This document shows positions 23,286-37,416 of a stretch of 64,000 nucleotides of DNA, piece after piece (position 1 is the stretch's first letter; every line of letters begins with the position of its first letter). Both the position numbers and the translations under genes were made by a program. Below the pieces are notes generated by a model. It was not told the origin of the DNA, did not search any database, and saw only the letters and a list, made by a program, of their open reading frames with translations. The stretch comes from Istiophorus platypterus (Eukaryota; Chordata; Actinopteri; Istiophoriformes; Istiophoridae). The stretch spans positions 10,216,001 through 10,280,000 of the forward strand of contig CM029115.1 of the NCBI GenBank assembly GCA_016859345.1, read 5' to 3'.

Positions 23286-26200
23286 ATTGAGCCAGTGTTT
23301 AGCAAGATAGGAACATTTTGGTTAAATATCGTAGAATTTAAAATAAATGATAAACTGATAAACGGCTACAAGTGTTTGCACACAGATGTGGGATAATTTT
23401 AATACTAAACAATATCTTTTATGTAAAATTAATACAAGGCCATGTTAACTGTAGAAAAATAGGAAAAACACCCTTTAAAAGACAGAATAATAATTTTAGA
23501 AACAGTAAATTCTGGCTGTCAAACTAAAACTACATAGTCAGTATTCTCTGCTGTTAAGAGTAGCCATTTGATTTGCTTCTGTCCACTGTTATATCTGTTG
23601 ATAACTCTATAGTTCATTCAGTGTCTTTAGTCATTAACAACTGAGAGCAGGTACAAAGGGATTTAAGAGGCAGCATTACTGTTTTGAATCGCTGGATGTT
23701 TAATTCTTCTATTATAATTGAGGTAGGAGCGAGACAGAGGTTATGGTAACTGCTGGAAACCTGTCCCACTTCACAGAAAGGTTAATGAACCTTACAAGTC
23801 CTATGGGAGATGGAGTATGCTGTTAATTTGACAAACGTGGGAAATAAATGCTTTTATGCTTTTATTGACGGTGACCAATAGCGGCCTTTGCTGGAATGAA
23901 AGGTTTTAGTCTTTTGGGTGCTTTGCTATGAGGCAAAACAATAATGTGGAATGCATTTGTTGGAAGAAACTAAGTACATAATTGTTTGAATAGCAATTTC
24001 AGGCCAAAAAGCATCTTCATTATTAATTCCTACTTTTGGGGAACATATACTGTTCAAAATGTACAGTAACGTAATTCATGTTATGAAACAACTGTCTTTA
24101 TTCTGAATACATTTGTGGGAATGAGGGATTTTAAAAAGCTGTGTTTTAAAATCTACATATTTTCACATTCCATTTTATGCACTGTAGGTCTGGATTTCAT
24201 TTTAACAGGGCACCAAGGGTTTAATATACTGACAGCTGGAGAAGAACATGTTTAACAGTGTCGGCACCAACCTGAATTAGTCCGTGGGTTAGAGGGAATC
24301 ATCGCAAAAGGTGGCTATGATAGATCTCATCAGGACAGAGGTTTTAGGCACAGGACCAACAATGTATACAGTGTGCATGATTAAGAGATTAAATGGATAA
24401 TCTCCTTCCCATTCAAAGAGCCCAGCGGAGGCAGAAATCTGGTTTCCACAAAGATAGACTTTAACTACAGCTTAAATCCAACAGTCAGAGTTCAGATACA
24501 CATCCAAGTTCATCAGCTGCTCAAAACTGTGTGGTTTTCAGATAAATATGGTTATTTTGCAACTCTTTTCTATAAAAAACAACCATGGAAATCTGTAGAG
24601 AAGAGTTAAGAGGACATTTTATAACAATAAATTTATTTATTATATTTCGAAGCATCTGAAACTTCTCATTACCTTTTTGTGAGCAAGTGATATTTATGAT
24701 TACTTATGATTACAAAATCCTTCCTCAAAAATTTGTCATTGAATTGAAAATCTTCCTGTTTCCTGATCTGCTGCCGCTAAAATCAAAAGATGGGGAATGT
24801 AACTATGAAAATTCACTAAAATTTAATTTTGAGGTCTGTGTGTTTCACTGGAGTTTGCTGCTAATTTTTATTTGAACTTCACTACTTTTTGCAGGGAAAT
24901 AACATACTTTTCACCCCACAACATTTATTTTTCAGCTATTGTTACTAACTAGTTTCAGATTAAGATTCTTCATCAAAACATATGATCATTTTATAATTCA
25001 TGGAGTATTACAGATTAAACTACCCAACAGTACATAAAATTCTTAAAATTTGCTCCAACCTGACTATGTATAACAATAAAATGTCTCTTACATGTGCATG
25101 CATAGTAATATCCCATAACTTACTTACTGTATATTAAAAAATGATATAAATCTTCTGCTTAAAAAAACCTTTACTTTTAATACCTTAATTACATTTTGGT
25201 GATAACAATATATTATCATTTTATCTAATTTTGAATACAGGACTTTTAATAGTAATGAAGTATTTTTACATTGTGCTATTCCAACTTTTACTTAACTAAA
25301 AGATTTGAATACAGCTACTACCACTGATTTTAGGTAGCTAAAACTCTTAGATCAGAAAAGGTCTGGTTAAACTACCAGGTTGGGGGAATAGTGTTTTAAG
25401 AGTTAAAAGAAACTGTTCAAAGAGGAAGAGGAACACGACACAAATTCAAACACTTTTCTTACCACTTGAATTTCGTTCTTCATATAAAAACAAACAAAAA
25501 TGGGTCCTTTTAAACAGCTTGAACAAACCATCATTGGTGTAATTTCTCTTGAGGGGATAGTCTTTTTGTCAGCAGGTGCAATTGCTTCAATCGGCACATC
25601 ACATTTTAAATCGAACTTAATCAGTCTTAGTTTTTGTGCAACTGTCTAAATGGCATTAGACTAGTCTAGGAGCCAAACTAAGGCTGTCCTAACCTTATAG
25701 ATCAGTATAATATATCTTTGCGAAACTGGCCCCGGCCTTGTTCTTTTTGATACCCCCTCCCTACTGAGCCAACTTGCGCCGTCTCTCACTCCTTCTCTCT
25801 CCCAGCGATACTATGGGCACTGTTTCATGTGCCTGTGTGCACAATGTTTGCCAGAGGAACACACAAGAATCTGAGCTCCACAATCCCTCTTAACCTTTGA
25901 CCTTGGCTTATTGTTACCTGTGAGCAGCACTGTGGCAAACATGTTGTACAAGTACTGTACAGCCCTGCAAGCTGTTTGTGTTCTGCAAGTATGGAGGGCA
26001 AGGGAGGAGGGAAGGAAGAGAGGGAGCTATTTAATCCCCCCCAAAGGAACTCCCCTCTCAACCCGTATCGTGAACTCGCAGGCAAATCACGTCGCTGGAA
26101 GGCACACCACACACACACTGCTGTCTTTTTAATTTCATCAGCTGAAAGAAATCTATACAGCGCTTTGGAATCCAACTGAGCTGCAGAGAGAAGTGAACTA

Positions 26201-27423
26201 TACAGCACCCTGGAATGTAAACAGGTTTCACACCAACTGTAGCATAAAAATACCACATTGTAACAAACCTCTTGGCTATGATAATGGTCAATAGAACAGA
26301 TCAGAGGTCTTAGTACATTTTATGGTTGTTAGTCCTACAGCATATCAATAAGAACAAGTTGAACAAATCCAGAGAACAATTCAGAGAAAATTATTCAAGT
26401 GTAACATGGACAAAATATTGGCTTCAACTGAACATATTGTATTGACAATGGCTTTGCATTTGCCATTCTGAAAGGCATTATCTCCTGAGAATATTAGGAA
26501 CGCTGTCATTAAATCCCATGCAGTCATCTGCTTGGTTAGGAACAGATATGGGCTGTAATCTGCTCAGAATGGACTCATCCTCCTGTACAGTGTTTGCAAT
26601 TCTCAAGTACTCACAGTATTCACAAAAACAGGCAGAATATTTATTTAATATCAGTAAAACAAAGCTAGACTCTGTTCTACTATTTCTACCTACATCGACA
26701 GATAATTGACAAAGTTCCATCAATAAGCCTTGGTATCTCTGACATATATTTATATTTTTTTCTCGGCAGATTCAAGCTTCACTCTTTCTGGTACGGGAGT
26801 GGATATTGTTTTATAATACATCATCTGAGCTACCAGTTTGTTCATTATACAATATAAACTATTCTGCAGTTTTCTAATCTTATAGTTTATTATAACTTTT
26901 GGACTACAAACAGTCATAATCAGTATGTAGAGTTAGACAGGCTGCTATAATATCTGCCAACTTTGCATTCAAAGCTGTCACACTTAATTATCATGCCAAA
27001 ATACAAGAAAATACATTGGCTGCAGGAGGTCTTTCGTGAAGTCTTTGTTTTTGTGTACAATTAACTGGCAAGCATGCTATTTACTTAAGTAAGGGCTATT
27101 TTCGGTGAGCATAATTGGTGGTGAGTTGTTTTTATCAGCATGCCTCACTCCCCTTTACCATACTCTATCAGGAAACGCCCCAATGAGGAAGCGTTTTCCA
27201 TAGCCACGGCCCAAGCAACCCCCCACTAACCCTGACATTTGTTCATTTACCCGCCCCTCTTTCCCTCCTTCTGGTTTCCATGTCTGCTTTTTTTCCCCCT
27301 GCTCATGTCTGTCAGGGGGAACAGGTAGGCAGACTCCAGCAAGCCCCCCACCTGTACCCAAAAACACACAAATTCACATGTGGGGCTGACTGCCAGAGAT
27401 CCTGCTTAACTGACTGAAGTGGA

Positions 27424-27478
27424 GGGGGGGGGGGGGTTGTGTATGTGTGTGTGTTGTGTGTGTTGTGTGTGTGTTGGG
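27424..27478. repeat. G13 run followed by imperfect (GT)n
   Basis: Thirteen consecutive G bases then an imperfect GT repeat and another G cluster. Inside pebp4 intron 4. Confidence 0.85.
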
Positions 27479-28139
27479 GGGCATGACAAAGAAGACAGCT
27501 TGTGTGGGGGAACATTGTCTGCGGTTGCGACTAGAAATCTTTTCAGGAAAAACAGGATTTTATACACAATGGTCGTGGGTGTGAAGAAAGGGGGCACATA
27601 TTAAAAGAAGCGCCTTTATGTGTGCACAGCTACTGGTTTTTAAACTGCATTTCCATGGAGAAGGTCCAATCTGTTCTTTTTTTTCCTAGGCTATAGTGTT
27701 ACAGAGTGGATCAAAGAGGGCTTTCCAGGTTGTCCTTGTTTTCTTGGAGAGTAGTCGTGATATATCCAGGACAGTGTGCAGGGCAGAAAATTAAGGTAGT
27801 GCACTGACACACACAGTAGGCCAATTTCCTTAAACAAAATAAAAATGTAAGAGATATAATATGAGGGAGACTGAAACCATGTGATGAAATCAATAGGAAA
27901 TTAGTTTCCTAGAAAAAACTATTAGGCAACATTTAAAAACTGTAATTTACGGATGATTATTCCCTCGCTGCCCAAACAGCATCCACAACTTCTGACAGGA
28001 AACCATAGCGGCTCACACTCTTCGTTCAGTGAAACCTCCTCAATCATCTCTCCACGGCAACCACAGCACGGAGGTCAGTTCTTATAGAGGTGGCAAGAGG
28101 CCTGGTGGGTTATCAGCTAGAGTATTGTGTGCGTGTATT

Positions 28140-28156
28140 AGTGTGTGTGCATGTGT

Positions 28157-28199
<43 letters not shown>
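28140..28199. repeat. (GT)n microsatellite
   Basis: GT repeat of about 60 bases with small interruptions near its left end. Confidence 0.9.
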
Positions 28200-28201
<2 letters not shown>

Positions 28202-29974
28202 TTGTATGTGGACGGGGGATGGAGCTGACAATTGAGCGGAGGATTCTTATGTAATTCTCCCTTTAGGTGGCAGAGAACAGTGAGAGCAGCAGCCCACACT
28301 GAAGAAGAACCTGTTTGTTAATAAGCTTTAAGATGAGATGAGATCGATAGACTTATTATAGGGTGTATGTACACAAGACCGGGGGCCGGTAGGGTTTAGA
28401 TGTGTCAGCAAGTCCAGGTAGGAAGCTAGCTTGTCACCACCATAAAGTAATGATTTCTGGTCAGCTAGCCTGTCTCCAACACTAATAAACATACACACAA
28501 ATCCATGCATGCAGATAGCAGACACATGCAGACACACATGAATGTGTGCAACTTTGTAAAAGAACGAGCCAACCTGAAGAAAAAAACAAAAAACAAAAAA
28601 CAAAACTAACTAACAAATGCTAGCCTTCCAATCTGGCGGAGAGGATGTGAGGAGAGTCTGATAACTTCCAAAAGCTGAACTCCATGTAGTACCACCTCCG
28701 ACATTTGTCTGGCTGTAGCTGACAGCAGGATGAGCACTGCTTTAAATGTTAAGCACCTCCAGCTGGGCTTCCTTGTGAAGGACTATTGTTGACTTGTACC
28801 AAGGGAGGCTTGGTAGTTATGAAAAAAGATGAATGACCTGCATGTAAACTTTATAAGGGTCAAGCGAATTCAAGCTACAATATAAAATAAAAAATACAGT
28901 ATTCAAGCTGTAGGTAGGTAGTATCTTAATTTTTAAAAAATTCTTTAAATCTTGGTGGATCTCATAAACATATTTTTACTGTACATGCTCCTCGCACTTA
29001 TACATTATTAACAACAATCTGTTCAAATTCTTTAAGGCACTTCACGCAGAGAATATGTGTTTATGCTGTCAGTTTAACTTTAAACAAAGGACGACAACAG
29101 GTGCAGAGAGTGGAGTTTAGATTGTATAAAGTTGTTTCATATGACTTGGAGCCAGGAGGCACTTCTGTGTAAAAGTTTGTGAAACCATAAACAAGCAAAC
29201 TGTTAACCTGGGTTATGAGCGAGTTTAGCAACTTTGGAAGGAAAAAAAAAAATCACATTAAAAAGGAAAATTGTTCAATTCCTTTGCGCCCACCCCCTTG
29301 TCATAAGATATGGATGTCCCGTAAGGTTATTTGTGTTTGCTGGGAAATGGAGTGCTCAACTGGATTAAAAACATACTGCATATGTTTGGAAATCTGTTTC
29401 CCTGGGCGTATGAGTGGAGTGAGCGAGCGTGAAGCAGCAGCTTGCGTCTCCTCCAAGAGAGAGGGCAGACACTCTCATCATTAGCTGGGCTACAATGTGC
29501 TCCTCTACCTGCTCCAATCTGCACAGCCAGGCTCCACTCTGACGCCAGACAGATGTTCCCAGCACGAGGTGCAAAGTACCGAGAGGGGAAAAAAAAAAGT
29601 GAGCAGGAGAGAGGCAGAAGAATGGAAATATTCAGCAGAGTACACAATAAGAGTTTAATTATGAATAATACCAATGGCTCTTTGTTCTCACGATGAAGCT
29701 AGCTATGGTGCGCCTGGCCTCTGGGAAATAGTTTTGGCTTCCATATGGGGGCAGCTGTCTGTCAAAAAATAAACGCTTAAATCATAACATGGCACAGTAG
29801 GGATAATTACAGCATAAAGAACAATGCCATTATGTATATTTATTTGCGACATTGGATAGGTATTTTGCTAAAACAAACTCTAAGGCTATTGCAGAGGTAA
29901 AAAATGTAATGTCAAACACTCTGTGCCATCATTTGCTGCTGCTCAGATAATAATGATCTACAACTGACCTAAGG

Positions 29975-30697
29975 ACTGTTCTGACTCGGATGGTTTAACT
30001 CCATCTTTTTATCACTTGTATTATGAAAGAAATCTCTAGGTAATCTCTTACCTACACTAAACTAATTCATCCTACTAGCAAGTATTGCCTGTGCAGCCAC
30101 AACCCGATGTGACTTATTCCTTTGTGACATGAACTATTGTTTTTCCCATCATTGTAAAATGCTAGTAAAAGAGGCCTATCATGACTCTAGTTAACACAGT
30201 ATTTTTTCATCACAATCAAAGCTGCACAAACACTTGCTAAAAAAAAATAAAAAACCAAAAAAAACCCCAACAAAGGTTCATAATAACAAAGACACAAAAT
30301 AACACCAGTGTTTCTCTTTAAGGAGCTAAACAGTGGTTTAAATACTGTAAGGAGTTACACGCCTAATAGTTTACAGTTAAAGGACATCTTGAGGTGTGGA
30401 GCAGATGATCTCTGCAGGCCACAGAATTCACAAACACAAAGCCAGCTGGTCTGACACACTCACAATACTTCACTGTTTGTATTTGCCTGACCAGCATCAG
30501 AACACAGGCTCTATCCTCCTTTGGGAGCTGCTACAGCAGAGATGGATGTTACAGCATGCATATCCCTCGTGCACCCCAATAATGACAACAGCATCATATA
30601 TGCTGAACTCTCCAACTGGCCCTCGATTAGCCAGTGAGAGGATGTTAGCAAACATATGATGGCCTCCTATCCATTGAAGTGGATCTGGAAGTGAAGC
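29975..30697. repeat. 722-bp tandem duplication, unit 1
   Basis: This unit is repeated head to tail at 30698-31419. Both begin ACTGTTCTGACTCGGATGG, and the same ACTGTTCTGACT appears again at 31420. Differences seen are a T-run length change, A-run changes near 30240, and single substitutions such as TTTAAATACTG versus TTGAAATACTG. Confidence 0.95.
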
Positions 30698-31419
30698 ACT
30701 GTTCTGACTCGGATGGTTTAACTCCATCTTTTATCACTTGTATTATGAAAGAAATCTCTAGGTAATCTCTTACCTACACTAAACTAATTCATCCTACTAG
30801 CAAGTATTGCCTGTGCAGCCACAACCCGATGTGACTTATTCCTTTGTGACATGAACTATTGTTTTTCCCATCATTGTAAAATGCTAGTAAAAGAGGCCTA
30901 TCATGACTCTAGTTAACACAGTATTTTTTCATCACAATCAAAGCTGCACAAACACTTGCTAAAAAAAAATAAAAAAACAAAAAAAACCCCAACAAAGGTT
31001 CATAATAACAAAGACACAAAATAACACCAGTGTTTCTCTTTAAGGAGCTAAACAGTGGTTGAAATACTGTAAGGAGTTACACGCCTAATAGTTTACAGTT
31101 AAAGGACATCTTGAGGTGTGGAGCAGATGATCTCTGCAGGCCACAGAATTCACAAACACAAAGCCAGCTGGTCTGACACACTCACAATACTTCACTGTTT
31201 GTATTTGCCTGACCAGCATCAGAACACAGGCTCTATCCTCCTTTGGGAGCTGCTACAGCAGAGATGGATGTTACAGCATGCATATCCCTCGTGCACCCCA
31301 ATAATGACAACAGCATCATATATGCTGAACTCTCCAACTGGCCCTCGATTAGCCAGTGAGAGGATGTTAGCAAACATATGATGGCCTCCTATCCATTGAA
31401 GTGGATCTGGAACTGAAGC
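30698..31419. repeat. 722-bp tandem duplication, unit 2
   Basis: Second unit, nearly identical to 29975-30697 over its whole length. An identical 87-codon open frame recurs at 30396 and 31118 only because the DNA is duplicated; it has no recognisable protein similarity. Confidence 0.95.
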
Positions 31420-31660
31420 ACTGTTCTGACTGAGAGGGACACACAGTGACCACAGCCTGATAGTTAACATTAGGTCATGAATCTCTTATTTGTCTATAAA
31501 ATAAAAACAGATATTCAGCAAAATTTAAAAACAACAAAGTTACCAACCTTAATGCTTTTGCTTCTGGTGCAAATTTATGTACAGTTTATGCGCAGTTTAT
31601 TTTCACAATGATCTTTCATAGAATCATTGTACAAAAAATGAACTGAGCACAGAAAATCCA

Positions 31661-31684
31661 ATAATTATAATTAATTATAATTAT
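31661..31684. repeat. 24-bp perfect AT palindrome
   Basis: The block from 31661 to 31684 is its own reverse complement, centred on AATTAATT. It could extrude a cruciform; a chance AT-rich palindrome is also possible. Confidence 0.7.
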
Positions 31685-34600
31685 GTTAACTTTTCTGCAC
31701 ATTATTAGAAAAAGTTAAATATGCAAGACAACTAAAACCTATCATGGAGACAAACCCTCAGCAGAAAACTTCATGCATTATAAAAAGTAAGAAAAAATCC
31801 ATATAAACCTAAGGCTATACATCTCTGTTTAAATGGGATTTTACAGCTATAATGAACACCTTGGCTTTTCTCTGAGCAGGAAAGAGCATTAACTGTAGTA
31901 CTGTTTCACAAGTTCATATTGCATCATGCTGACTCTCAAACCACCAAAACTATAATGAGAGAATACGTATTAACAAGTAAAAGTAACACCCAGTGCTGTA
32001 TTTATATAAGCTGCCTCTATTCAGATACTAATGATTTGCTTGTTACAGTAATTATCGCTGTGAGACCATACCGGAACATCTGCATTGATTTAGACTCTGA
32101 GAGAGCATAGAGAGGGAGGGAGAGGCTCACAATCTGGAATTCGACTTCGAGAGCGAGACAACAATCTGTTGTTGGTTATTTTGGTAATTGTCCATAATTG
32201 ATGTAAAACACTGAGTGTTGCTGAAGATTCCAAATTACTGTTTCTGTAGCTCGAGGGGTCACTGAAAATGGGCAGTTGCGATGAAAATGCATATACAGCA
32301 TCTAATAATCTGAGTTCTGAAAGAAACCGGACAGCTGGTGTGAAAAGACGATACACCCGACCACACAGTTTACACTTAACTGCTTGAGTAAATTGTTCTT
32401 GGCTGTCAAATGTAATGATGTGATAGGTGATACAGAAAGTTAAATAGACGATTTGACACCTGAATTAAACGTTAAAAAATGATTGTCCTACACACTTAAG
32501 TTAGTAAGTTGCATTATTTATTGTGTCGTACATGTACAAGAGCCCTGTCCACTTGGACTTATAAGACACCTGCTTATGAAGCAAAAATGCATTAACTATA
32601 TATTCAGTCAAAATTTAGATAAGACAAGAGCCTGACTTTTTGATATTTGTTTTCACGTATGATTCTTCTTATGTCATAGAAATGTATAATTTAAAACAGC
32701 TATAAAAACCAGACCAAATCCAGGGAAATGCTGCTGGTTAATGAAAACTGCTGAACTAGTCCTGCTAACAGTAACTAGCCTAGTTCAGCTGAATGGCGTT
32801 AACTGCCATCTCACCTTTGTAGAGGAGTTCACCATTAGGCGGGGTTAAGGTGCACATATTTAAATGTATTGAATTGTAAACTGATTTATTAAATCATTAT
32901 TAGGTGGTTATTAAAAATGAATAGATTTTGTTTGTTGATACCTTGTTTTCCCTTCATAAAGTTTTTCGCTAGTTCCCCTTTTTTTTTTAGGTCTTCTCTA
33001 TGCTCTATCAGTGATTTTTTTGCTGTAAGAAAATCAGTCTAAAAGACATAACATGGCGATATTACATCTTTACAAACTTTAAGGCCAGATTTGTCAGAAA
33101 ACACCATAACGTCTTATACAAAAAAATGAAAAATGTTAAATGTTTAATGTTTAAATGTTCTGCCTTCTGTCCAAAGCTCTACACATAAAGTTTTTTTTGT
33201 TTTTCTTTTAAGATCAACAATACAGAAGAACTAAAAACATGTTTTTAGAAAAGTGTATCAAACTCATTTCTCCTCAGGGAGACCATCAAACCTTCCTGTT
33301 TCTGTAGTTTACTGCTTCTTCTATGACTATATACTGGATGCTGGATACTGGATGAATACTGTATGTCAGTGAGGTACTGTACTGCATTTTGCAACATAGA
33401 TCGAGCTCTCAAATTCCTCCCTCCGTGGTTCAAGATGGTTTTGGCATGGCTGACACACAGTGAGGAGATTCTTAGCATCTGTTTTGGTTAGTGAAGATAA
33501 TACAGCTCAAAACAAGGTGAGCGATGTGTCTGTAATACACAGGGCAGTTTGGCATGTCCTTGTTGTGTTATCATTGCTTCTCTAATGAGACCTCAGCTAA
33601 AGAGTCGGCATAAATCTACGGTGCCTCGTTGCTTAGTCCAACCTGACCTCATATCACTCCTGGCTGAATTAAGGAAATCTTTTACCTTCATAGCTGTGCC
33701 TATGGATAAAGAACAAACACTAATTATAGAAACACCCACAAACTAGGGCAAGGCTACATGACCTTGGATGAATGAATATATATGAAAAGAATATGGCGGC
33801 TGCGGCTTGCACTGTTTAATGAGTGCGGATCAAAACACTGATCAATTTGACATTTTAAAGCATGACCCCCGACTTCAACTAAAAGAACTACTTTGTTCTA
33901 CAAAACAATCTACCATCAAAAACATTGCCAGGAAAATAAATTAAAATGCCAAAAGTGTTTTGTACAGAACTTCACTTTGTCTAACTTATATACGGATGAA
34001 AAAATGAATAATTTCTATATCATATTTATTCATGCATTTAGCCTCTTTTGCTGAATTATATAAAAATGCATCAGTTCATAAACTGACCTACACTGCTGTC
34101 AGAATCACAACTGCACAAAAACAAAATCCAATAGATTCACATCCACACTTGAAAAAACTAAACTGAGGTTGTGTGATGTCACCTAGCCACCCTGGTCAAT
34201 TAAACACCTCCCACCACAGGTTGGCATCACTCAAAAGGCTCATTAACCCTTCTGACCAACCACCAGTCACAATCAGAAAAACATCCCGTCACATTGGACA
34301 ATCCCTACATGGGCAACGCAGGTCAACACCCACACAAGTGACAGGCAATTGAATTGCTAGAGAGAATGTGGTCTGTCTGAGCACTTGAAAGACATTTGTT
34401 TATTCACAGCTGGTCATGCGGCCAGACAGACTTTATTGGTTTAAAAATAAGAAGCAAAGGTGATGCCTAATGCAATTTTATAAAGTGGAAATTACTGGGG
34501 TTTTTTTTTCCGATACCAGTGATGTATGTGAGTGATATGAGGTAATTATTCAGATTCTTATAGGCGAAAAGGAATGTGGTGCATAAATCATATCTGAAGA

Positions 34601-34969
34601 GCAGCACAGATGAGCTGAATCACAAAATTTGGAATTTATGCCTATTGTAGGTTTACTAAAATATATATCCCAGATTCATCACATTTGGATCTTGGAATCA
34701 ATGTGGCATTTACTTAGTGTACAACGCCTTATAAAATGAAATGGGAGCAACGATACATCGCTGAGGCATCTTTGTGTGCTTGTTTTTCAGACCACTTGTC
34801 TTAATCTACTGGGTTGATCTCCTGGTTCCCGCAGGATTATAAAATGTCTGCAAAAACCTCCAAATATTTGAGGCAATCAACAACTCAACACGCATTTGGC
34901 GTTAGATTGCAAGAATGTGAAAACACACAAACGAATGGATAAAAAGGAGTGAAATATGAAGAGAAATAA

Positions 34970-35240
34970 GGGGATCGGAGCCGTGCCCATTTCGGGGGTG
35001 TAAAATATGGAGAAGTGTGGATCATTGGGGGAGCTGCTCTGCCTGGGGGAACAGATGAAGGGAGGACACTCTGCCAAGATCTCTCCACTGGAGGGGGAGC
35101 TGAGGGACTGGAGCTCTATGGGAGAAAGAGTGTGCGCCTCGCATGCTGCTCTCCTCAATCTCAGTCTCACACGCCTGCATTGACACGTCCCAGGCTCTCT
35201 GCAGCAGAGGGAAATTGCTGCTGACAGGGCCTTGCAAACT
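34970..35240. other. GC-richer non-coding block downstream of pebp4 exon 4
   Basis: About 270 bp of markedly higher GC than the flanks, about 370 bp inside intron 4. Open in several frames but without coding similarity or splice context. A candidate regulatory element or an old repeat. Confidence 0.3.
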
Positions 35241-35611
35241 TTCACAGCCATTTAGAAAGACTTCCTCCCACACTTTTGTCACAGGCATTTATTGCACAAG
35301 ATACATGATATGAAAAATTAACATTTTTTGAACTTGGCATCCTTTTCTTCACCAAGTTAGGCTTAAAAACCATTCATAATTTTTCAGCCTTGCGATCGGC
35401 CCCAGTGCAGATGTAAACACAAGTCATGCCAAGTGAGACCTCGAGATTATGAAAATGCACAATTTTAAAGGAAAAAGAACAGCATCCAAAAACTACTTCA
35501 TAAATTTGCACGACTCCCTAATCAAACAAGAAATGCTGTCCGTGTCACCATCACCAAAACACACAAGGCTGTTTTTAAGTGAGAGCAGAGGTTATTGCAG
35601 ACTTACTGTAC

Positions 35612-35710
35612 CTTTATGTCCACGACCAGCCAGTGCCTCCAGTAAGCAGATGTTGGATTGGTGCGGCTTGGAGCATCAGGATCCACCATCACCAGAACAT
35701 AATTCTTTTT
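35612..35710 (-). CDS. pebp4: Phosphatidylethanolamine-binding protein 4, exon 4 (DPDAP motif)
   Basis: This 33-codon exon encodes KKNYVLVMVDPDAPSR and then TNPTSAYWRHWLVVDIK. It carries the first PEBP signature, VMVDPDAPSR, whose Asp and Pro residues line the anion/phospholipid head-group pocket, followed by the WRHWLV strand. Human PEBP4 reads YILVMVDPDAPSRAEP...FWRHWLVTDIK here. The acceptor is CTTCTCCTTCTGTTTGAAG|, chosen because it keeps the five-residue spacing seen in the human protein; an AG 6 nt further in would drop two Lys. The donor is ATAAAG|GTACAG. Exon phase is 0 at both ends. Confidence 0.95.
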
Positions 35711-37336
35711 CTTCAAACAGAAGGAGAAGATTCATACATCATTATTTTTAATACAGAAAAAGTGCTTTACTACGGTACCACACACACAGTGATTAGCCCA
35801 GAGGCAGTTCCAGGAACAGCAGTACCTGATCTCTTTCGCTTTCTAAATGCAGCCATGTGCTGTTTTGCCCAAGGCTTGACAGCCATCTCTGCAGCTCACA
35901 ATACTTTAACTAAATACTTCAAAAAGATGCCTCACTTTAGTGTCTTAGCTTTAACTTATTGTACCTAAAAATGCTGTACAGCGGGAATTTTATTCTATTC
36001 ATAAAATATGTAGTTGTTTTTTTTACTTGGATGCCTCTGTTCTGAAATGAGTATGGAAAGCTCACAAAGGAAGCCGAAACCAGAGGGCTGGGTTTTGCCT
36101 TTTATTGGCTTGACACATGATCATAACAGTCTTGCTTAAGCTGTTAAAGCTAAAATGTTAAAATGTTAGGAACAAATTTACAGGAGACAATATTGTTATA
36201 AAAAGCATGAAATTAAACTGTCCTAAAAAGGTAACAACACACATTAATACTTTCGTTGTGCAAATCACAAATTTCAGTACACTCATTTTTATACAGCTCT
36301 TTCTTGTCTCTGTTAGTCCTTAAACTTCATATAATTACTGTGACATCAATAAAAATGACAACGTTTTGGATATGATACCAACTCCTCTCGTTAACATATT
36401 CAGAGTAACTTTCTGCCACTTACCCAGTATCTTTAAACCCCTCAATCTGTCAATAGATAAAGTGAGAGAAAAAGCATCTTAACTAACACTTGATCACAGT
36501 TATTGGACGTTGACTTGGCGGCTTAATTGCCGGAAAATGTTCATTCTGTCTGTCCCTAAAAGTTAGAGAATTATGAGAGCAGATTGAATTATTGCGAGAG
36601 CACATTTGTCATCCCTGGTCCTGTGCCCAAAATCTGCCAGACCATATGATGGGCTTTTTTTTATTTTGTTCACTTCCTCTAAAAACAGAGACATTAATCA
36701 AGGCTGTGTAAATCCACAATGTCCTCTTACTGTATATGTACTATTAATGAAGCAAGACCATAATGTTATCATCTTTAATACATATGAAACAGATGTAGCA
36801 TTTCCTAAATTCTTACACTGACTGCCACACAACACTGTTTGTGGTGCAGGGTAACATTTCATAGAATCAAACGCTCCTATATATAATATAAACCTTAAAT
36901 TTCTGTTTGTTGTGTCCTATCAAGACATTCTTAAAGGCCTCTGAAAATTAAGCCGATGTACTTGAATGAGATAAAGAAGTAGTCATGTATTTTTCTGCAG
37001 ATGCTCATTTTCAGAAGGATTCTCTGCCTACCTGACAAGCGGTAATAAGCGTAAACAACTAAGCCTAATAATAGGATAATGCTGTAGTCTCAGTGATAGT
37101 GCCTGCAGGTAACATCCAGACACACCAGCAACAATAGAGCCTCCTCCACAGCCTGTCAAAAGTGACTCTATATCAGTGACCCCCCCAGGCAGCTTACCAA
37201 CCATGACCTGTTGCCTTCTCAAGAGTTGTAATCCTCATTTGTACATGTTTGCTACCAGGCAAGACACTGTGATAATGCAGTTACACTAATATTTAAGTCA
37301 GACCCTGATGCATTCAGAAATAACATGTGCATGCAT

Positions 37337-37337
<1 letters not shown>

Positions 37338-37414
<77 letters not shown>
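37338..37414. repeat. (CA)n microsatellite, about 38 units
   Basis: The longest pure dinucleotide run in the window, preceded by GCATGCATGCA. Likely polymorphic. Confidence 0.95.

Positions 37415-37416
<2 letters not shown>

Larger units (their letters stand above)
15095..35611 (-). other. pebp4: pebp4 intron 4 (20.5 kb)
   Basis: A very long intron. Contents I can identify: a dispersed-repeat fragment (19741-19790), a 29-base repeated segment at 18632-18660 and 22608-22636, a POU-octamer/SOX-like block (22370-22500), a homeobox/nuclear-receptor motif block (23181-23285), G and GT runs (20602-20612, 27424-27478, 28140-28199), a 722-bp tandem duplication (29975-31419) and a GC-richer block at 34970-35240. 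No further coding exon was found. Open frames in it (for example 25825-26256 and 34877-35251) show no protein similarity. Confidence 0.75.

Noticed and set aside
30396..31381. Identical 87-codon frames in tandem, looking like a duplicated gene
   Set aside because: They are copied along with the 722-bp non-coding unit; no similarity to known proteins and no splice or promoter context.
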